This document shows, one piece after another, positions 1-12,046 of a stretch of 64,000 bases of DNA (within the stretch, counting starts at the first letter, position 1; each line of letters starts with the position of its first letter). Below the pieces are notes generated by a model, which saw only the letters and a list, made by a program, of their open reading frames with translations, was not told where the DNA came from and did no database searches. The stretch is from Sanghuangporus weigelae. Taxonomy: Eukaryota; Basidiomycota; Agaricomycetes; Hymenochaetales; Hymenochaetaceae. The stretch covers positions 310,001 to 374,000 of the forward strand of contig CP137319.1 of the NCBI GenBank assembly GCA_033182465.1. Reading direction: 5' to 3'. The translations under genes were made by a program, and so were the position numbers.

Positions 1-1444
1 TCCTCAGGTACCCTCGCCGACGCCTCCTACAGCTTACCAAGCAGTCCCCCATTGTCTAGGGAGCTATATATTGTCATATGTGCTTACATGCCTCATTACG
101 ATGTATCTGCCACCAGTCCGGCAGTCCCCCACAGCACTGCCGCTCCAGCCACTCATATTAGTCACTAGGGATCGCCCACACTCTGTATTGAGTGCCGCCG
201 ATGCATCGGACACCTCAGGGACATCGGCTGATGCGCCCTTTGTCTCATATACGCGATATCAGCCTCCGATCATCGGTTCCGAGGTTTCCCGACTTCCCCC
301 TGACGCGGCGGCCCCCATTAGACCATGTATGGAAGGTAGGCATGTGGTACATCGGCGTGCCAAGCCACCGACTCGCGCCGCCAAGCTCAACTCCACCGGC
401 GCCTGTATTATTGCAGATACTCGATATTCCATGCTATTGGATGCCTCCCTCACGTTGCCGCTCTCAGATTTCACCTGGGTGCTCCGGCAGCGGCCCTTGG
501 CGACCCAGATGACTCAGGAGATGTTGTCAGACAGTAGGATGTGTCGGCGACAGCAGTAGAGTATATATAGAGCTTATACTAGCTTGTAGACCAAAAAGGG
601 ATTCCAAGCCTAGCAAGGGTTCCAAGCCTAGCAAGGATTCCAAGAGCATGTACCAGACCGAGCGCCAGAGTTCGAGATATCCCTCACTCTGAGTCTCCCC
701 TCATGTACTGAGCCTCCCCCTTGACTATATACTATCCTTGACATCTCCTCTTGTTTGACTCCACATTCTACTTGCCTTCGCCGCCTCCGGTACACCTCTG
801 CCGCTCTGACGTTCAGTGAGTGAGTAGGGCTTGGGATTTAACCCTGAGCCTCCTCCCCACACTTTATACCTGTCCGGCGCCCCTCTATTCGACGTCGGCA
901 ACCCTTCGGCGACCCAGGCTTCTCATCAGACTCCCCTTCGGCATCCTTTCCAGCCTTTCACTCCAGTTTATCCCATATATTGATCTTATACGGTCTTTTC
1001 CTTTCATCTATCGCGTTTACGCTACTTCGGCGGATTCCTGCGGCCTCCCCCTCAGTCCGGCACCCCTCTATTCGACGTCGGCGGCCATCCGACGACCCAG
1101 GCATCCTATCAGACGACCCAGCGGCGCCTTCTCCAGCCACTCACTCCATTTTATCCTTTATATTCATCTTATACGCTTCTTCCTGTGGCCGAGTTTATAC
1201 CACGTCGGCAGCCTCTTGTGATCCCCCCTTTTGAGCGGCGGCCCTGTTATCCTATTCCCTTTATCCAGCGGCATCCTTAGACCCATCCATTACGTCTCCG
1301 ACGGTTCCTGGCACCTGCCGGGTAGTAGGTCTTTGAGAGTCTGATAGCGTCGGTATCCCATTTTTGGAGGTCCCTTCATACATTCAGCACCCTTAGTAGG
1401 ACGGACATCTGTAGCACCTTCAGATACGACACCGCCGACCGACA
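1..1444 (+). mobile_element. Solo LTR, family A, right-hand part
   Basis: This matches the full A copies at 18028-19781 and 21061-22878 almost base for base. The left end lies outside the window. A-family LTRs begin TGTAGCGCACTGG, carry a TATATATAGAGC promoter-like box (here near 557) and end in CCGACA or CCTACA. Inside are two imperfect ~130 bp direct repeats (about 880-990 and 1050-1170), which give long spurious open frames on both strands. The base run after the end is GCGT (1445-1448), so the duplicated target should be GCGT beyond the left edge. The copy sits inside the minus-strand D LTR. Confidence 0.85.
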
Positions 1445-3635
1445 GCGTTGGCGATCACTAGAAGAGCGACAGTGTCACCAATTATCAAGAGGGCGATGGC
1501 GTTGCCGACTCTCAAGACTCGGGGTAACCCCGCTGATCACCTGCGCAGTGGCGGGGATGCACGTGCCCCTAATATTACCTAAATAAGAGCAGAAGAGAGA
1601 AGAGAGGAGTGCACTTGGATCTTTTCTGGACTTCTCTTGTACACTACATACATGAGGTCTTTATATACTGGGGAATACTGGTGACAAGTGTAACAGAGGC
1701 GGCGACAGTAACGGCGCATCACAGGCGTGTGATTGGTGCGGGCCCAAAGATTAGGGTGCGCTGCGAAGCTGCCAAGACACGGGCGCTGAAGAGTAAGACT
1801 AAAGCTTGGGAGCGTATGAAGTTGTTACGACCAGTTCTGCAGTGTTCCGACTGGTTTCGCCCGGTTCTGACTGGTTTCGCTGGAGCGAGTGGACTTAGCA
1901 AGAATGCCATAGTCTAAATGGCACGTGCACCGTTCCGTGATCGGCCATCATATCAGACACAGCGGAAGAATCACGCAATGATCCTACATGCGTCAATCAC
2001 AAGTCTCCGGATCCCAGATCCGTACTCCTGAAAAAGAGATTTGACCCCTGCAGCGTCGTCCACAGTCCCTCTCCCATTCAAAACATCGCAGATTTGCCCT
2101 GTAAGGCTAGCCGAGGTCTTTCCAAGTCCTTTCCCCAAGTTCCAACTCGTTCCACTCAAAGACACCCGGTTCCAAAGGCTTCGCTTATGATCTCACCTTT
2201 CTATATGCATCCCTTTTATTTCTTTATGCTCTCGTTCCAACCATGCTTAGTATTGTTTCTTTCTGCTTTATGTGTCCCTTAACCATTCATATGCGCCCTT
2301 CTCCTTTGTAGATAAGTGATATACGTTCCCCTTTTCTTATGGCTTATGTTTTCTGACCAATGGGGGGCTCAGTTTGGACGTTTAGTATAAATTTAGCACG
2401 ACTCTCGTAGTGGGGGGGACAGTTTAGGGTAGGAGGAGCTGAGGAGCTCTTAGATCGTCTCAAGTCCCCCAGCTTCGAGTTCTTCTTGTTCGTAGAAAAC
2501 TCTCTCGTCTCTAAAGCCTAATATACGATATTTTGTGTTCTGTACAGTCGATCGGTGACCTCTCTTCGCAGCAGAGCCGTTCGTACGTTCGTATAGTTCG
2601 CCTGGTTCGTATAAAGGACTCCTCCTGTCTCTGTCATCCGGATCGAAACCTCATTGCGTGTTCCGATCGGTTTCGCTGGTTTCGCTCGTAACCCAGTTAC
2701 TTAGCGTGCCGCGTGCTTTCGGTCTCGTAACACCTTCCCCTCTCCACTGTCGTCGGAAAAGGACACCATATTATCCCTTTCCATCACCGTAAAGTCCCTC
2801 CGTCTCTTGTATCACGTTTAGGTCGCCCAGTTACCGTCCCCGTCCTTCATATTGCGTTTCGAATCGTTACGCCGCGTTCCGACACTTTAGACTCCGAGTG
2901 AGATCGGCTGCCGTTGCTTCCCAGTGTGTTAGCACGGTCGATTAGTCACATTCGAGTTGGTGGTTCGACTAGCGTAGCCTTAGTTAGATTAGTTCTCGTG
3001 CCTTGTGTTAGTCGGCTTTAGTCCAGAGCTCGCAGTTGAGCCGGAGAGTCGATTTAGCCTTTGCACCGCCACCATCAATCTCGGAAGAAGCCCATCCTCG
3101 GAATCCTTCCTTGAGCGCTTCCCACGCGTTCCTCAGCCCTCATACAACCCTTCTCTCGTATATTCCATTATCCCTTCATTTCCACTTGCCTTTGGTCTAG
3201 GTGGATCTCTCTGCTGACTACTCAAAGGTATTCTAGGGCAGCCCCTCGAACTTTATATTCCCTGTCCGGTATCAGAACGCCCACAGGAGTTTCAACGCGA
3301 AAAGAGGCAACTGAAGACGTGACAATACGTCGGCACCACGGAGCGGCGGCAGTCCGACGGATGTCGCCCGTCTGCTTGAACTGATGCCTGGAGTAACTTC
3401 ATTTTTCTTGACTATCTGGAGGCTTGCCTAAGGGTGTCTGATTCGAGAGAGGCCAAACCCGCTTTCGAATGAGGGGAGTCGGCGGCTGTATTGGTCAAGC
3501 GGCGAATCAAGGAGCGGCAGTCGGAAAGTCATAAGGAGCGGTGAAGGCGTAGCGGTTGCCACACGATGGTATATTGTACAGGGTACTGAGGGGCCTGTAC
3601 CGATGTACCAGTACAGGCAAGTGCAGTGCACTACA
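1445..3635 (-). mobile_element. D-family LTR, 3' LTR of a truncated minus-strand Gypsy element
   Basis: Reverse complement of the clean D solo LTR at 35639-37031. Its start on the minus strand is at 3635 (TGTAGTGCAC), preceded by a purine tract, AGAAGGAGA, expected of a polypurine tract before a 3' LTR. The segment 1445-1786 matches the distal part of D. The LTR is interrupted by a C-family LTR (1787-3294) and, at its far end, by the A LTR that fills the window start. Fossil; old compared with its insertions. Confidence 0.7.
1787..3294 (+). mobile_element. C-family LTR inserted in the D LTR
   Basis: It begins TGAAGAGTAAG and ends AGGAGTTTCA, like the C copy at 5807-7306, with promoter-like TATAAATTTAGC near 2389. 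The flanks are GCGC on the left and ACGC on the right, so the duplication is imperfect. The D sequence does not continue directly from one side to the other. The copy may therefore be a recombination product of two C insertions. Open frames on it (for example 3005-3217) are not conserved genes. Confidence 0.7.
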
Positions 3636-5322
3636 TCTCCTTCTAACGAACTAAAAAAATGATTCAAAAAAATGCTGGATAGTGTATGGGTGGTGTTTCG
3701 GAATGGAATTGAGTGGGGGTAAAGATGTAATTGGGTGGTATGTCTGTGGCCTTGGCCTAGTTCATTTGTTGATGGTGAGATCAATCATCGGCGGGTGTTG
3801 CTCAGTGTAGGTGGCGCATGGAGGAGCGGCGGCAGTAACTGGAGCTGTGTCAGGTTGGATAAGGGGGTTGGCGGTTTGATTTTCAATGGTTTGATGGAGT
3901 TCTAGAAGGTTGTCTTCGACATCCTGAACGGCCCGAATGGCTGAGAGAGAGTAGTGCTGTACTTTCAGTAAGGTGGTGATGATGTTAGCGGCTTTTGCAA
4001 AGATTGTCGTCACCGCGCTCTTCAAACAGGCATAGGACTTGGAGCATGGCGTTCTGAGAGAGCTCCCATGCTGCGTCGGAGTATATGACGGCATTTTTGA
4101 TGGCGATGGGTCCTTCTCTGAGAATAGTGAGGGGTGCGTCGGGGTCGACGCCTTTGTGGAGGGGGGCGTTGAGGGTTACTGGGGAGGTTGTGAGGACACC
4201 GCCGATGCGGAGAGACTTGCAGACGCGGCAGACAAGCATTGCCTTATCGGCAGGTGTCAGACGGAATTTGTTGAGCATATAGGGAACAATTTGAAGAATG
4301 CCAGAAGTGTGGTTGGCGGGGATGCGCATCGCCGCCGGGAAGGCATCGGCGAGGAGGTCGCAGAAGGATTTCCAGTCGTTTGCAGCGAGGCGCGGATCTT
4401 GGCTGAGCAGTTGCTGGACGTCTGGTGTGGACCAGATGTAGAGGAGAAATATAAGTGTCGCCGTATCGGCGGAAGGGTGTTGTAGGCTGCGTAGGGCGCC
4501 GATAAGGACATGTGGTATGGCTACCTGGTCTGGGTGCCAGGGGTGTAGGTGCATGGGGTGGTCGGGGCTGGTGACCAGCTGGGCAAAGTTGAAGTTTACA
4601 AGTGGGAGTGCATTCCCAGCAAAGTGGACTGGGTGGGGGACTTGTAGAAGTGGTAGTGCCGGAGCGGCGGGAAAGGCTTCGGCGAGGGTGAGGTGAGGTT
4701 GGGCCATTCGGTGGAGCGCCGAAGGGGCTGGGGTTGGTTGGGTAGATCGGCTAGAATACAGTAGGAGTCGGCGCCCTTTTATATTTGTGTAGTGATTGCG
4801 GTCAGGGCTGGTGGAGCGGCTTGTTAACAAAAATTTTCGGCGAGTATAGATAGCTGGTGTTTAGTGTGTAAGGGCCGGGACAGGCGAGGAACGGGCTGAC
4901 GTTCCAATGGAAGGAGGCCTAGGCGAAGGTGTTTCAAGTAGGCGATTCGTCGGCGGGAAGGGACTTTGATTAGAATAGGCGCCGGAGAGAAGGTCTAAAT
5001 GGTTAATCATAGGAGAGAGTGTTGTCATATCATGATCTTGATCTGGTACCAGATAGGGATACAGTGGCTGGCGGGTCGGAGGGTATAATAGGATAATATT
5101 ACAATTAATCTAAAGATCTGGGGTCCAAGAGCCAGTCGAGGACATTTGGCATGTGCTTATGGTGGCATATATGTTGGCATACTGGTCTGGGGACGGTAAT
5201 TGGTGTGCATATAGTCAGAGTATGATAGGCAGGGAGTGCCATGGATCGGTGAATCGATCGGCGTCAGTTCTGTTTTCGGAAGAGCTTGGCAGAGGTCGGA
5301 GGGTGTGGCTGTGATGAGGCGG
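3636..5322 (-). mobile_element. 3' internal part of the D-type Gypsy element, with accessory reading frame
   Basis: Minus-strand remnant between the D 3' LTR and the B LTR that cuts it off at 5323. It holds one recognisable coding part, the accessory reading frame at about 3985-4830, and otherwise non-coding 3' sequence (4831-5322 shows no gene). No integrase, RT or gag remains, so this is only the 3' end of an element. The polypurine-like AGAAGGAGA lies at 3636-3644. Fossil. Confidence 0.6.
3985..4830 (-). pseudogene. Accessory reading frame (third ORF) of the D-type Gypsy element
   Basis: About 280 codons, of which the part after the internal Met (MAQPHLTLAEAF) is the likely protein. It is Pro/Ala/Leu-rich, then has a helical core with the motif WSTPDVQQLLS, WKSFCDLLADAFP and a later CRVCKSLRIGG. 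The same arrangement (LLVMWAAPDIQECLA, WRQFCDLIGSLLA, LLRRFEILV) occurs at 24588-25050 in the B-type element, in sense orientation and also between integrase and 3' LTR. I do not recognise the family. The position is that of env in retroviruses, but there is no signal peptide, membrane anchor or furin-type site, so I do not call it env. Function unknown. Confidence 0.5.
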
Positions 5323-8234
5323 TGTAGCGCACACCGCTATTCTGGGCATCAGTGGTCGAGTATTGTACATAATTCACCAGTGTCCAACACACTGGTGTAT
5401 CAGCTTCCCGAGCGACTCCAACAGTTACAAAGGGTATATACAACTTGATTCGATTCTTCCGGGCGCTCCGCCATACCTTAGGACACGCCCGAGACTTTGT
5501 ACATATCTTGGCTCACCCCATTTCACCTTCCATTGCACATATGTCACATTCCGAGACCCCGAAGACCCGCTAATACTGCACCATAGGCGCCACACCATAT
5601 TTCATTGTCCATACTTCATCACACTACCACTGGCCGACCTCCACCTCAGTCATCCGAACAGATACCGGCACTCCGAGGTCTGGACCCAGACTCCTGAAGG
5701 GACTCTAGCACTTTTCATCAGCGTTTCACACTGCCAGGGATCGTTCCAACCTGTTTTGAGGCACCCAACGGTCATGTACCTACATCCTAGATGTTCCACA
5801 AGGCGCTGAAGAGTAAGACTAAAGCTTGGGAGCGTACGAAGTCGTTATGACCAGTTCCGTGGTGTTCCGACTGGTTTCGCCCAGTTCCGACTGGTTTCGC
5901 TGGAGCGAGTGGACTTAGCAAGAACGCCATAGTTCAAATGGCACGTGCACCGTTCCATGATCGGCCATCATATCAGACACGACGGAAGAATCACGCGACG
6001 ATCCTACACGCGTCAATCACAAGTCTCCGGATCCCGGATCCGTACTCCTGACAAAGAGATTTGACCCTGCAGCGTCGTCCACAGTCCCTCTCCCATTCAA
6101 AACGTCGCAGATTTGCCCTGTAAGGCTAGCCGAAGTCTTTCCAAGTCTTTTCCCCTAGTTCCGACTCGTTCCGCTCAAAGACACCCGGTTCCGAAAGCTT
6201 TGCTTATGATCTCACTTTCTATATGCGTCCCTTTTATTTCAATATGCTCTTGTTCCGACCATGCTTGGTATTGTTTCTTTCTGTTTTATGTGTCCCTTAA
6301 CCATTCATATGCGCCCCATTCCTTTGTAGATAAGTGATATGCGTTCCCCTTTTCTTATGACTTATGTTTTCTGACCGATGGGAGGCTCAGTTTGGACGTT
6401 TAGTATAAATTTAGCACGACTCTCGTAGTGGGGGGGACAGCTTAGGAGGAGCTAAGGAGCTCTTAGATCGTCTCAAGTCCCCCAGCCTCGAGTTCTTCTT
6501 GTTCGTAGAAAACTCTCTTGTCTCTAAAGCCTAATATACGATATTTTGTGTTCTGTACAGTCGATCGGTGACATCTCTTCGCAGCAGAGCCGTTCGTACA
6601 TTCGTATAGTTCGCCTGGTTCGTATAAAGGACTCCTCCTGTCTCTGTCACCCGGATCGAAACCGCATTGCGTGTTCCGATTGGTTTCGCTGGTTTCGCTC
6701 GTAACCCAGTTACTTAGCGTGCCGCGTGCTTTCGGTCTCGTAACATCTTCCCCTCTCCACTGTCGTCGGAAAAGGGCACCATATTACCCCTTTCCATCAC
6801 CATAAAGTCCCTCCGTCTCTTGTATCACGTTTAGGTCACCCAGTTACTGTCCCCGTCCATCGTACCGCGTTCGAATCGTTACGCCGCGTTCCGACACTTT
6901 AGACTCCGAGTGAGATCGGCTGCCGTCGCTTCCCAGTGTGTTAGCACGGTCGATTAGTCACGTTCGAGTTGGTGGTTCGACTAGCGTAGCTTTAGTTAGA
7001 TCAGTTCTTGTTCCTCGTGTTAGTCGGCTTTAGTCCAGAGCTCGCAGTTGAGCCGGAGAGTCGATTTAGCCTTCGCACCACCACCATCAATCTCGGGAGA
7101 AGCCCATCCTCGGAATCCTTCCTCGAGCGCTTCCCACGCGTTCCTCAGCCCTCATACTACCCTTCTCTCGTGCATTCCACCATCCCTTCGTGTCCACTTG
7201 CCTTTGGTCTAGGTGTATCTCTCTGCTGACTATTCAAAGGTGTTCTAGGGCAGCCCCTCGAACTTTATATTCCCTGTCCAGTTTCAGAACGCCCACAGGA
7301 GTTTCAGCGCGCTCCGTTGTTTGGACCTTGCCGAAGTGGTCTCCGAGGTTCGGACTTCTGATTGGAGTTCGCCGTTTGGTACATCCATTTGGTCACTCCG
7401 TCCAGTTTGTTCACTGACTTGAGTGCGCGGTTAGGAGGACCCTTCCTGGACAGTTTTCATGTTGTTTCACAGTTCCTTGCAGTCCGTCTGACCCTTATCG
7501 CATCAGTTTCACACTCCTTGCTATGATTTCATCTTGTTTCACAGTTTCCTGTAGTCCACTAGACTTCTGTCTTGTTGGTTTCACACTCCTTGTTGTGGTT
7601 TCATTACGTTTCACCTCATGTCTTGTCACGATCCTCCCCCAGTCCCAGATCAGTTGTTTTGTACATGTTTTGGACCCCCATAGTCTATAAACCCCGCCCA
7701 GATGTCGTAGTTTTCAGATAGTGAATACCAGAGATCTGTTCAGTGCTCACATCTTCTGTTCCGAAGCCTCTCAGCCCGTCCTGACTGACTCTGTCATTCA
7801 TAGAAAGTCGAAGTACCCACTTTGGGTATCTCACCTTCCTTGTCTAGACTAGTCTGGACCTCCCGGGAGTGACTCGGATACTCTCAGCTTGTCTTCTTTC
7901 TCCGTCGACTCATCTCCGAGGTGATCAAGTCACCGAAGTATTCACTCAGTTCACCGCAGCACGTCCGATTTGGTCTCCCTAGACGACCATTGAGTGTCAC
8001 ATCTTGCCTACGTGTATTCGCTCCCCCTTTTCTTCCCTTTTTAGATAGTTCACACCGACCGTTCCAGCCGGAGCCATTCCGACTAACCACAGTTCCCACA
8101 GAGTAGGCCAGAGTCTTGGTCTATCTCAGGGGAGTCTTCTGGATCACCCTTCCTTGTTTGGTTTCCCCGATTCGTTCTCGCTCGCTCCCTATAGGATCGA
8201 ACACCCTAGCCTGCTAGGATCGCACCTACAGACC
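5323..8234 (+). mobile_element. B-family LTR (contains a C LTR)
   Basis: It starts TGTAGCGCACACC and ends CGCACCTACA. Without the nested C copy it is about 1.41 kb, the same as the B LTR at 25445-26847. A promoter-like TCTATAAACCCC box lies near 7683. The left flank is GCGG (5319-5322). The right side continues into a ~38 bp leader shared by all B copies, so this copy acted as a 5' LTR. Its partner LTR is not certain. Fossil. Confidence 0.75.
5807..7306 (+). mobile_element. C-family solo LTR nested in the B LTR, target GCGC
   Basis: 1.5 kb, TGAAGAGTAAG...AGGAGTTTCA, flanked on both sides by GCGC (5803-5806 and 7307-7310). The B LTR at 25445 has the same place unoccupied (near 25926, GGTGCGCTCCG), which confirms a single insertion of a TG...CA unit with a 4-bp duplication. 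Promoter-like TATAAATTTAGC near 6406. Confidence 0.85.
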
Positions 8235-8477
8235 TAGTCTGATGGTCCACCCACAATATTGACCATACACCGCCCACTCAAAATCTGTTCGGATGAGTGT
8301 GGATACCAAGTTGGACACGGTATACGATATGGACGGACCAGGGATGTCTGTCTCGATGACTGGTTGTGGGTTGGCAAGTGGGTTTTCGGCTGAGGATGCC
8401 TCAGTGACAACCTGGCAACCATATGCGGGGTCTCTCATGTATTTCTATAATTGGTGCGCTCAATGCCTCAAGGACGG
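8235..8477 (+). other. B-element leader fragment
   Basis: 243 bp between two B LTRs in the same orientation. The first ~38 bp (GACCTAGTC...CATAC) also follow the B LTR at 26848 and, inverted, at 10556-10593, so this is probably the primer-binding/leader region behind a 5' LTR. The rest is not recognised; a short plus-strand open frame from 8293 has no counterpart in the other copies. Confidence 0.45.
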
Positions 8478-9945
8478 TGTAGCGCACACCGCTATTCTGG
8501 GCGTCAGTGGTCGAGTATTGTACATACTTCACCAGTGTCCAACACACTGGTGTATCAGCTGCCCGAGCAACTCCAACAGTCACAAAGGGTATATACGACT
8601 CGATTCAATCCTTCTGAGTGTTCCGCCATACCTTAGGATGCGCCCGAGACTTTGTACATATCTTGGCTCACCCCATTTCACCTTCCATTGCACATATGTC
8701 ACATTCCGAGACCCCGAAGACCCGCTAATACTGCGCGATACGCATCATGCCATATTTCATTGTCCATACTTCGTCACACTACCACTCGCCAACCTCCGCC
8801 TCAGTCACCCAAGCAGATATTGGCACTCCGAAGCCTGGGCCCAGACTCCTGAAGGGACCCTAGGCCTTTTCATCAGCATTTCACACTGCCAGGGATCGTT
8901 CCGACCTGTTTTGAGGTACCCAACGGTTGCATACCTTCATCCTAGATGTTCCACGAGGTGTGCTCTGTTGTTCGGACCTTGCCAAAGTGGCCTCCGAGGT
9001 TCGGACTTCCGATCGGAGTTCGCCGATGAAGAGTAAGACTAAAGCTGGGGAGCATATGAAGTCATTACGACCAGTTCCGCGGTGTTCCGACTGGTTTCGC
9101 CTGGTTTTGAATGATTTCGCTGGAACGAGTGGACTTAGCAAGAATGCCATAGTCTAAATGGCACATGCACCGTTCCATGATCGGCCATCATATCAGACAT
9201 GGCGGAAGAATCACGCGACAATCCTACACATGTCAATCACAAGTCTTCGGATCTCGGATCTGTACTCCTGACAAAGAGATTTGACCCTGCAGCATCATCC
9301 ACAGTCCATCTTCCATTCAAAATGTCGCAGATTTGACTTGTTAAGCTAGCCGAGGCCTTTCCAAGTCCTTTCCCCAGCTTCCGACTTGTTCCGCTCAAAG
9401 ACACCTGGTTCCGAAGGTTTCGCTTATGCCCTCACCTTTCTATATGCGTCCCTTTTATTTCAATATGCTCTTGTTCCGATCATGCTTAGTATTGTTTCTT
9501 TCTGCTTTATGTGTCCTTTAACCATTCATATGCGCCCCTCTCCTTTGTAGATAGTGATATGCGTTCCTCTTTTTCTTATGACTTATGTTCTCTGACCGAT
9601 GGGAGGCTCAGCATTGGACGTTTAGTATAAATATAGCACGACTCTCGTAGTGAGGGGGGGAGCTTAGTTGGAGCTGAGCAGTTCTTAAATCGTCTCAAGT
9701 CCCCGAGCTTCGAGTTCTACTTGTTCGTAGTGGACTCTCTTGTCTCTAAAGTCTAATATACAATATTTTGTGTTCTGTACAGTCGATTGGTGATCTCTCT
9801 TTGCAGTAGAGCCATTCGTACGTTTGTATAGTTCGCCGTGTTCGTGTAAAGGACTCCTCTCAAACCAATCACCCATACTGAAACCCCTTGCATGTTCCGA
9901 TCAGTTTCACTGGTTTCGCTCGTAACCCCGTTACTTAGCATGCCC
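8478..9945 (+). mobile_element. B LTR left part with C LTR left part
   Basis: B sequence runs from TGTAGCGCACACC to CGCCGA (9027), then a C LTR begins at 9028 (TGAAGAG). The C insertion point here (CCGA) is the same as in the minus-oriented B/C piece at 10594-12040, so both pieces descend from one B LTR that carried one C insertion. This end of the element was rearranged after C had inserted. Fossil. Confidence 0.65.
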
Positions 9946-10593
9946 TGTGTCTGGATATAGGTTCCTGTCTTGGTGTTGGTTCATCGGTGGCGGGGATTGA
10001 GAACAGTCATGTCTGGGTGGGTCTCGGTCATGGGGATAGCACGTGTATCCATCTCCGGAGGTCATCTCGGGTTGTTCAAAGTGGTAGGGTTCAAAGATCG
10101 TTTCTTCTGGCTGATGTTGTTCGTACAACGGTGCTGATGGTAATGATGATTCTCTCTGTGAGTCGATTATGTCTGATGCTAACGTGGTGGATGTATCAAA
10201 TGTGGGAGTGAACAATTTGGATGGTAGTCTCAGGAGAGGGCGCGGGCTCTCCGGCAATGGTCAGAGGTCTTCTTCAGTGGGGTTTTCAATAATGATGGAG
10301 TTGTCAGGAGGGACGATGAACCTTCGCTTTGAAGGAGATTCGGCAAATCCCCCAGGGATGGAATCTACACCGGTGTCGGTAGACTGTGTGCGGCTGGAAA
10401 GTGCGTGAGCATATGGATGAGCTGGTCCAGGGCTGTACCGGTCGGCGATCTGCTTAGACCGTCGTATCGTTAATGGAGTAATGGTCGGGAGTCTGTGTCA
10501 GGATGAAGTATGGATACAATATTAACTTGAGAAACCCTCGCAGTGGGCTCCAGATGTATGATCGATAGGGTGGGTGGTCAATTGGACTAGGTC
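9946..10593 (-). mobile_element. Leader and start-of-gag region of a B element, minus orientation
   Basis: Reads on minus from the B LTR end at 10594: first the shared ~38 bp leader, then about 170 bp non-coding, then a Pro/Ser/His-rich open frame ending in YTCYPHDRDPPRHDC (about 9950-10257). It has the low-complexity composition of the N-terminal part of basidiomycete Gypsy Gag proteins. Part of the rearranged 5' end of the main element. Confidence 0.45.
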
Positions 10594-12040
10594 TGTAGGT
10601 GCGATCCTAGCAGGCTAGGGCGTTCGATCCTATAGGGAGCGAGTGAGAACGAATTGGGGAAACCAAACAAAGAAGGGTGATCCGGAAGACTCCCCTGAGA
10701 TAGACCAAGACTCCGGCCTACTCTGTGGGAACTGTGGATAGTCGGAATACCTCCGGCCGGAACGGTCGGTGTGAACTATCTAAAAAGGGAAGAAAAGGGG
10801 GAGCGAATACATGTAGGCAAGATGTGACACTCAATGGTTGTCTAGGGAGACCAAATCGGACGTGCTGCGGTGAACTGAGTGAATACTTCGGTGACTTGAT
10901 CACCTTGGAGATGAGTCGATGGAGAAAGAAGACAAGCTGAGAGTATCTGAGTCACCCCCAGGAGGTCCAGACTAGTCTAGACAAGGAAGACGGGACACCC
11001 AAGGTGGGTACTACGACTTTCTATGAATGACAGAGTTGGTCGGGACGGTCTGAGAGGCTTTGGAACAGAAGATGCGTGTGCTGAACAGATCTCTGGTATT
11101 TGCTATCTGAAAACTATGACATCTGGGCGGGTTTTATAGACTATGGGGGTCCAAAACATGTACAAAACGGCTGATCTGGGACTGGGGGAGGATCATGACA
11201 AGACGTGAGGTGAAACATAATAAAACCACAACAAGGAGCGTGAAACCGACAAGACAGAAGTCTAGTGGACTACAGGAAACTGTGAAACAGGATGAAATCA
11301 TAGCAAGGAGTGTGAAACTGACGCGATAAGGGTCAGATGGACTGCAAGGAACTGTGAAACAACATGAAAACTGTCCAGGAAGGGTCCTCCGAACCACGCA
11401 CCTAAGTCGGCAAACAAACTGGACAGAGTGATCAAACAGATGTACCAATCGGTGAAACTCCTGTAGGTGTTCTGATACCAGACAGGGGATATAAAGTTCG
11501 AGGGGCTGCCCTAGAATACCTTTGAGTGGTCAGCAGAGAGTTACACCTTTGACCAAAGGCAAGCGGAAATGAAGGGATAAGAGAATATACGAGGGAAAGG
11601 TTATATGAGGGCTGAGGAATGCGTGGGAAGCGCTCGAGGAAGGGTCCCGAGGATGGACTTCTCCCAAGATTGATGGTGGCGGTGCGAAGGCTAAATCGAC
11701 TCTCCGGCTCAACTGCGAGCTCTGGACTAAAGCCGACAAACACAAGGTGCAAGAACTAATCTAACTTAAGCTACGCTAGTCGAACCACCAACCCGAACGT
11801 GACTAATCGACCGGGCTAACACACTGGGAAGCGACGGCCGCCGATTTCACTTGTAGTCTAAAGTGTCGGAACGTGGCATAACAATTCGAAACGTGATACA
11901 ATGAGCAAGGGAGGATTACTAGGTGGGTCAAAACATGATATGAGGGACGGAGGGACTATATAGTGATGGAAAGGGATGATATGGTGTCCTTTTCCGACGG
12001 CAATGGAGAGGGGAAGGTGTTGCGAGACCGAAGACACGAC
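10594..12040 (-). mobile_element. B LTR right part with C LTR right part, minus orientation
   Basis: Starts TGTAGGTGCGATCC, the reverse complement of the B LTR end, and changes to C sequence at 11453 (TGAAACTCC, the reverse of AGGAGTTTCA). The junction is flanked by TCGG (11449-11452), the complement of CCGA at 9024-9027. The B promoter-like box is near 11132 in reverse. C sequence continues to about 12040, close to the Gag-coding part. Confidence 0.6.
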
Positions 12041-12046
12041 ACATGG

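Noticed and set aside
1-1234. Overlapping open frames with Ser/Pro/Arg-rich text, repeated at 13505, 18399, 19212, 21431, 22249 and 46190
   Set aside because: They are on both strands of the A LTR and come from its internal repeats and lack of stops. They change with each copy, have no start context and match no family.
3985-4830. Possible envelope gene
   Set aside because: The position would fit, but there is no signal peptide, transmembrane anchor, glycosylation-rich ectodomain or cleavage site; left as accessory frame of unknown role.
8293-9036. 247-codon open frame across the B LTR
   Set aside because: It runs from leader into LTR sequence and is not kept in other B copies.
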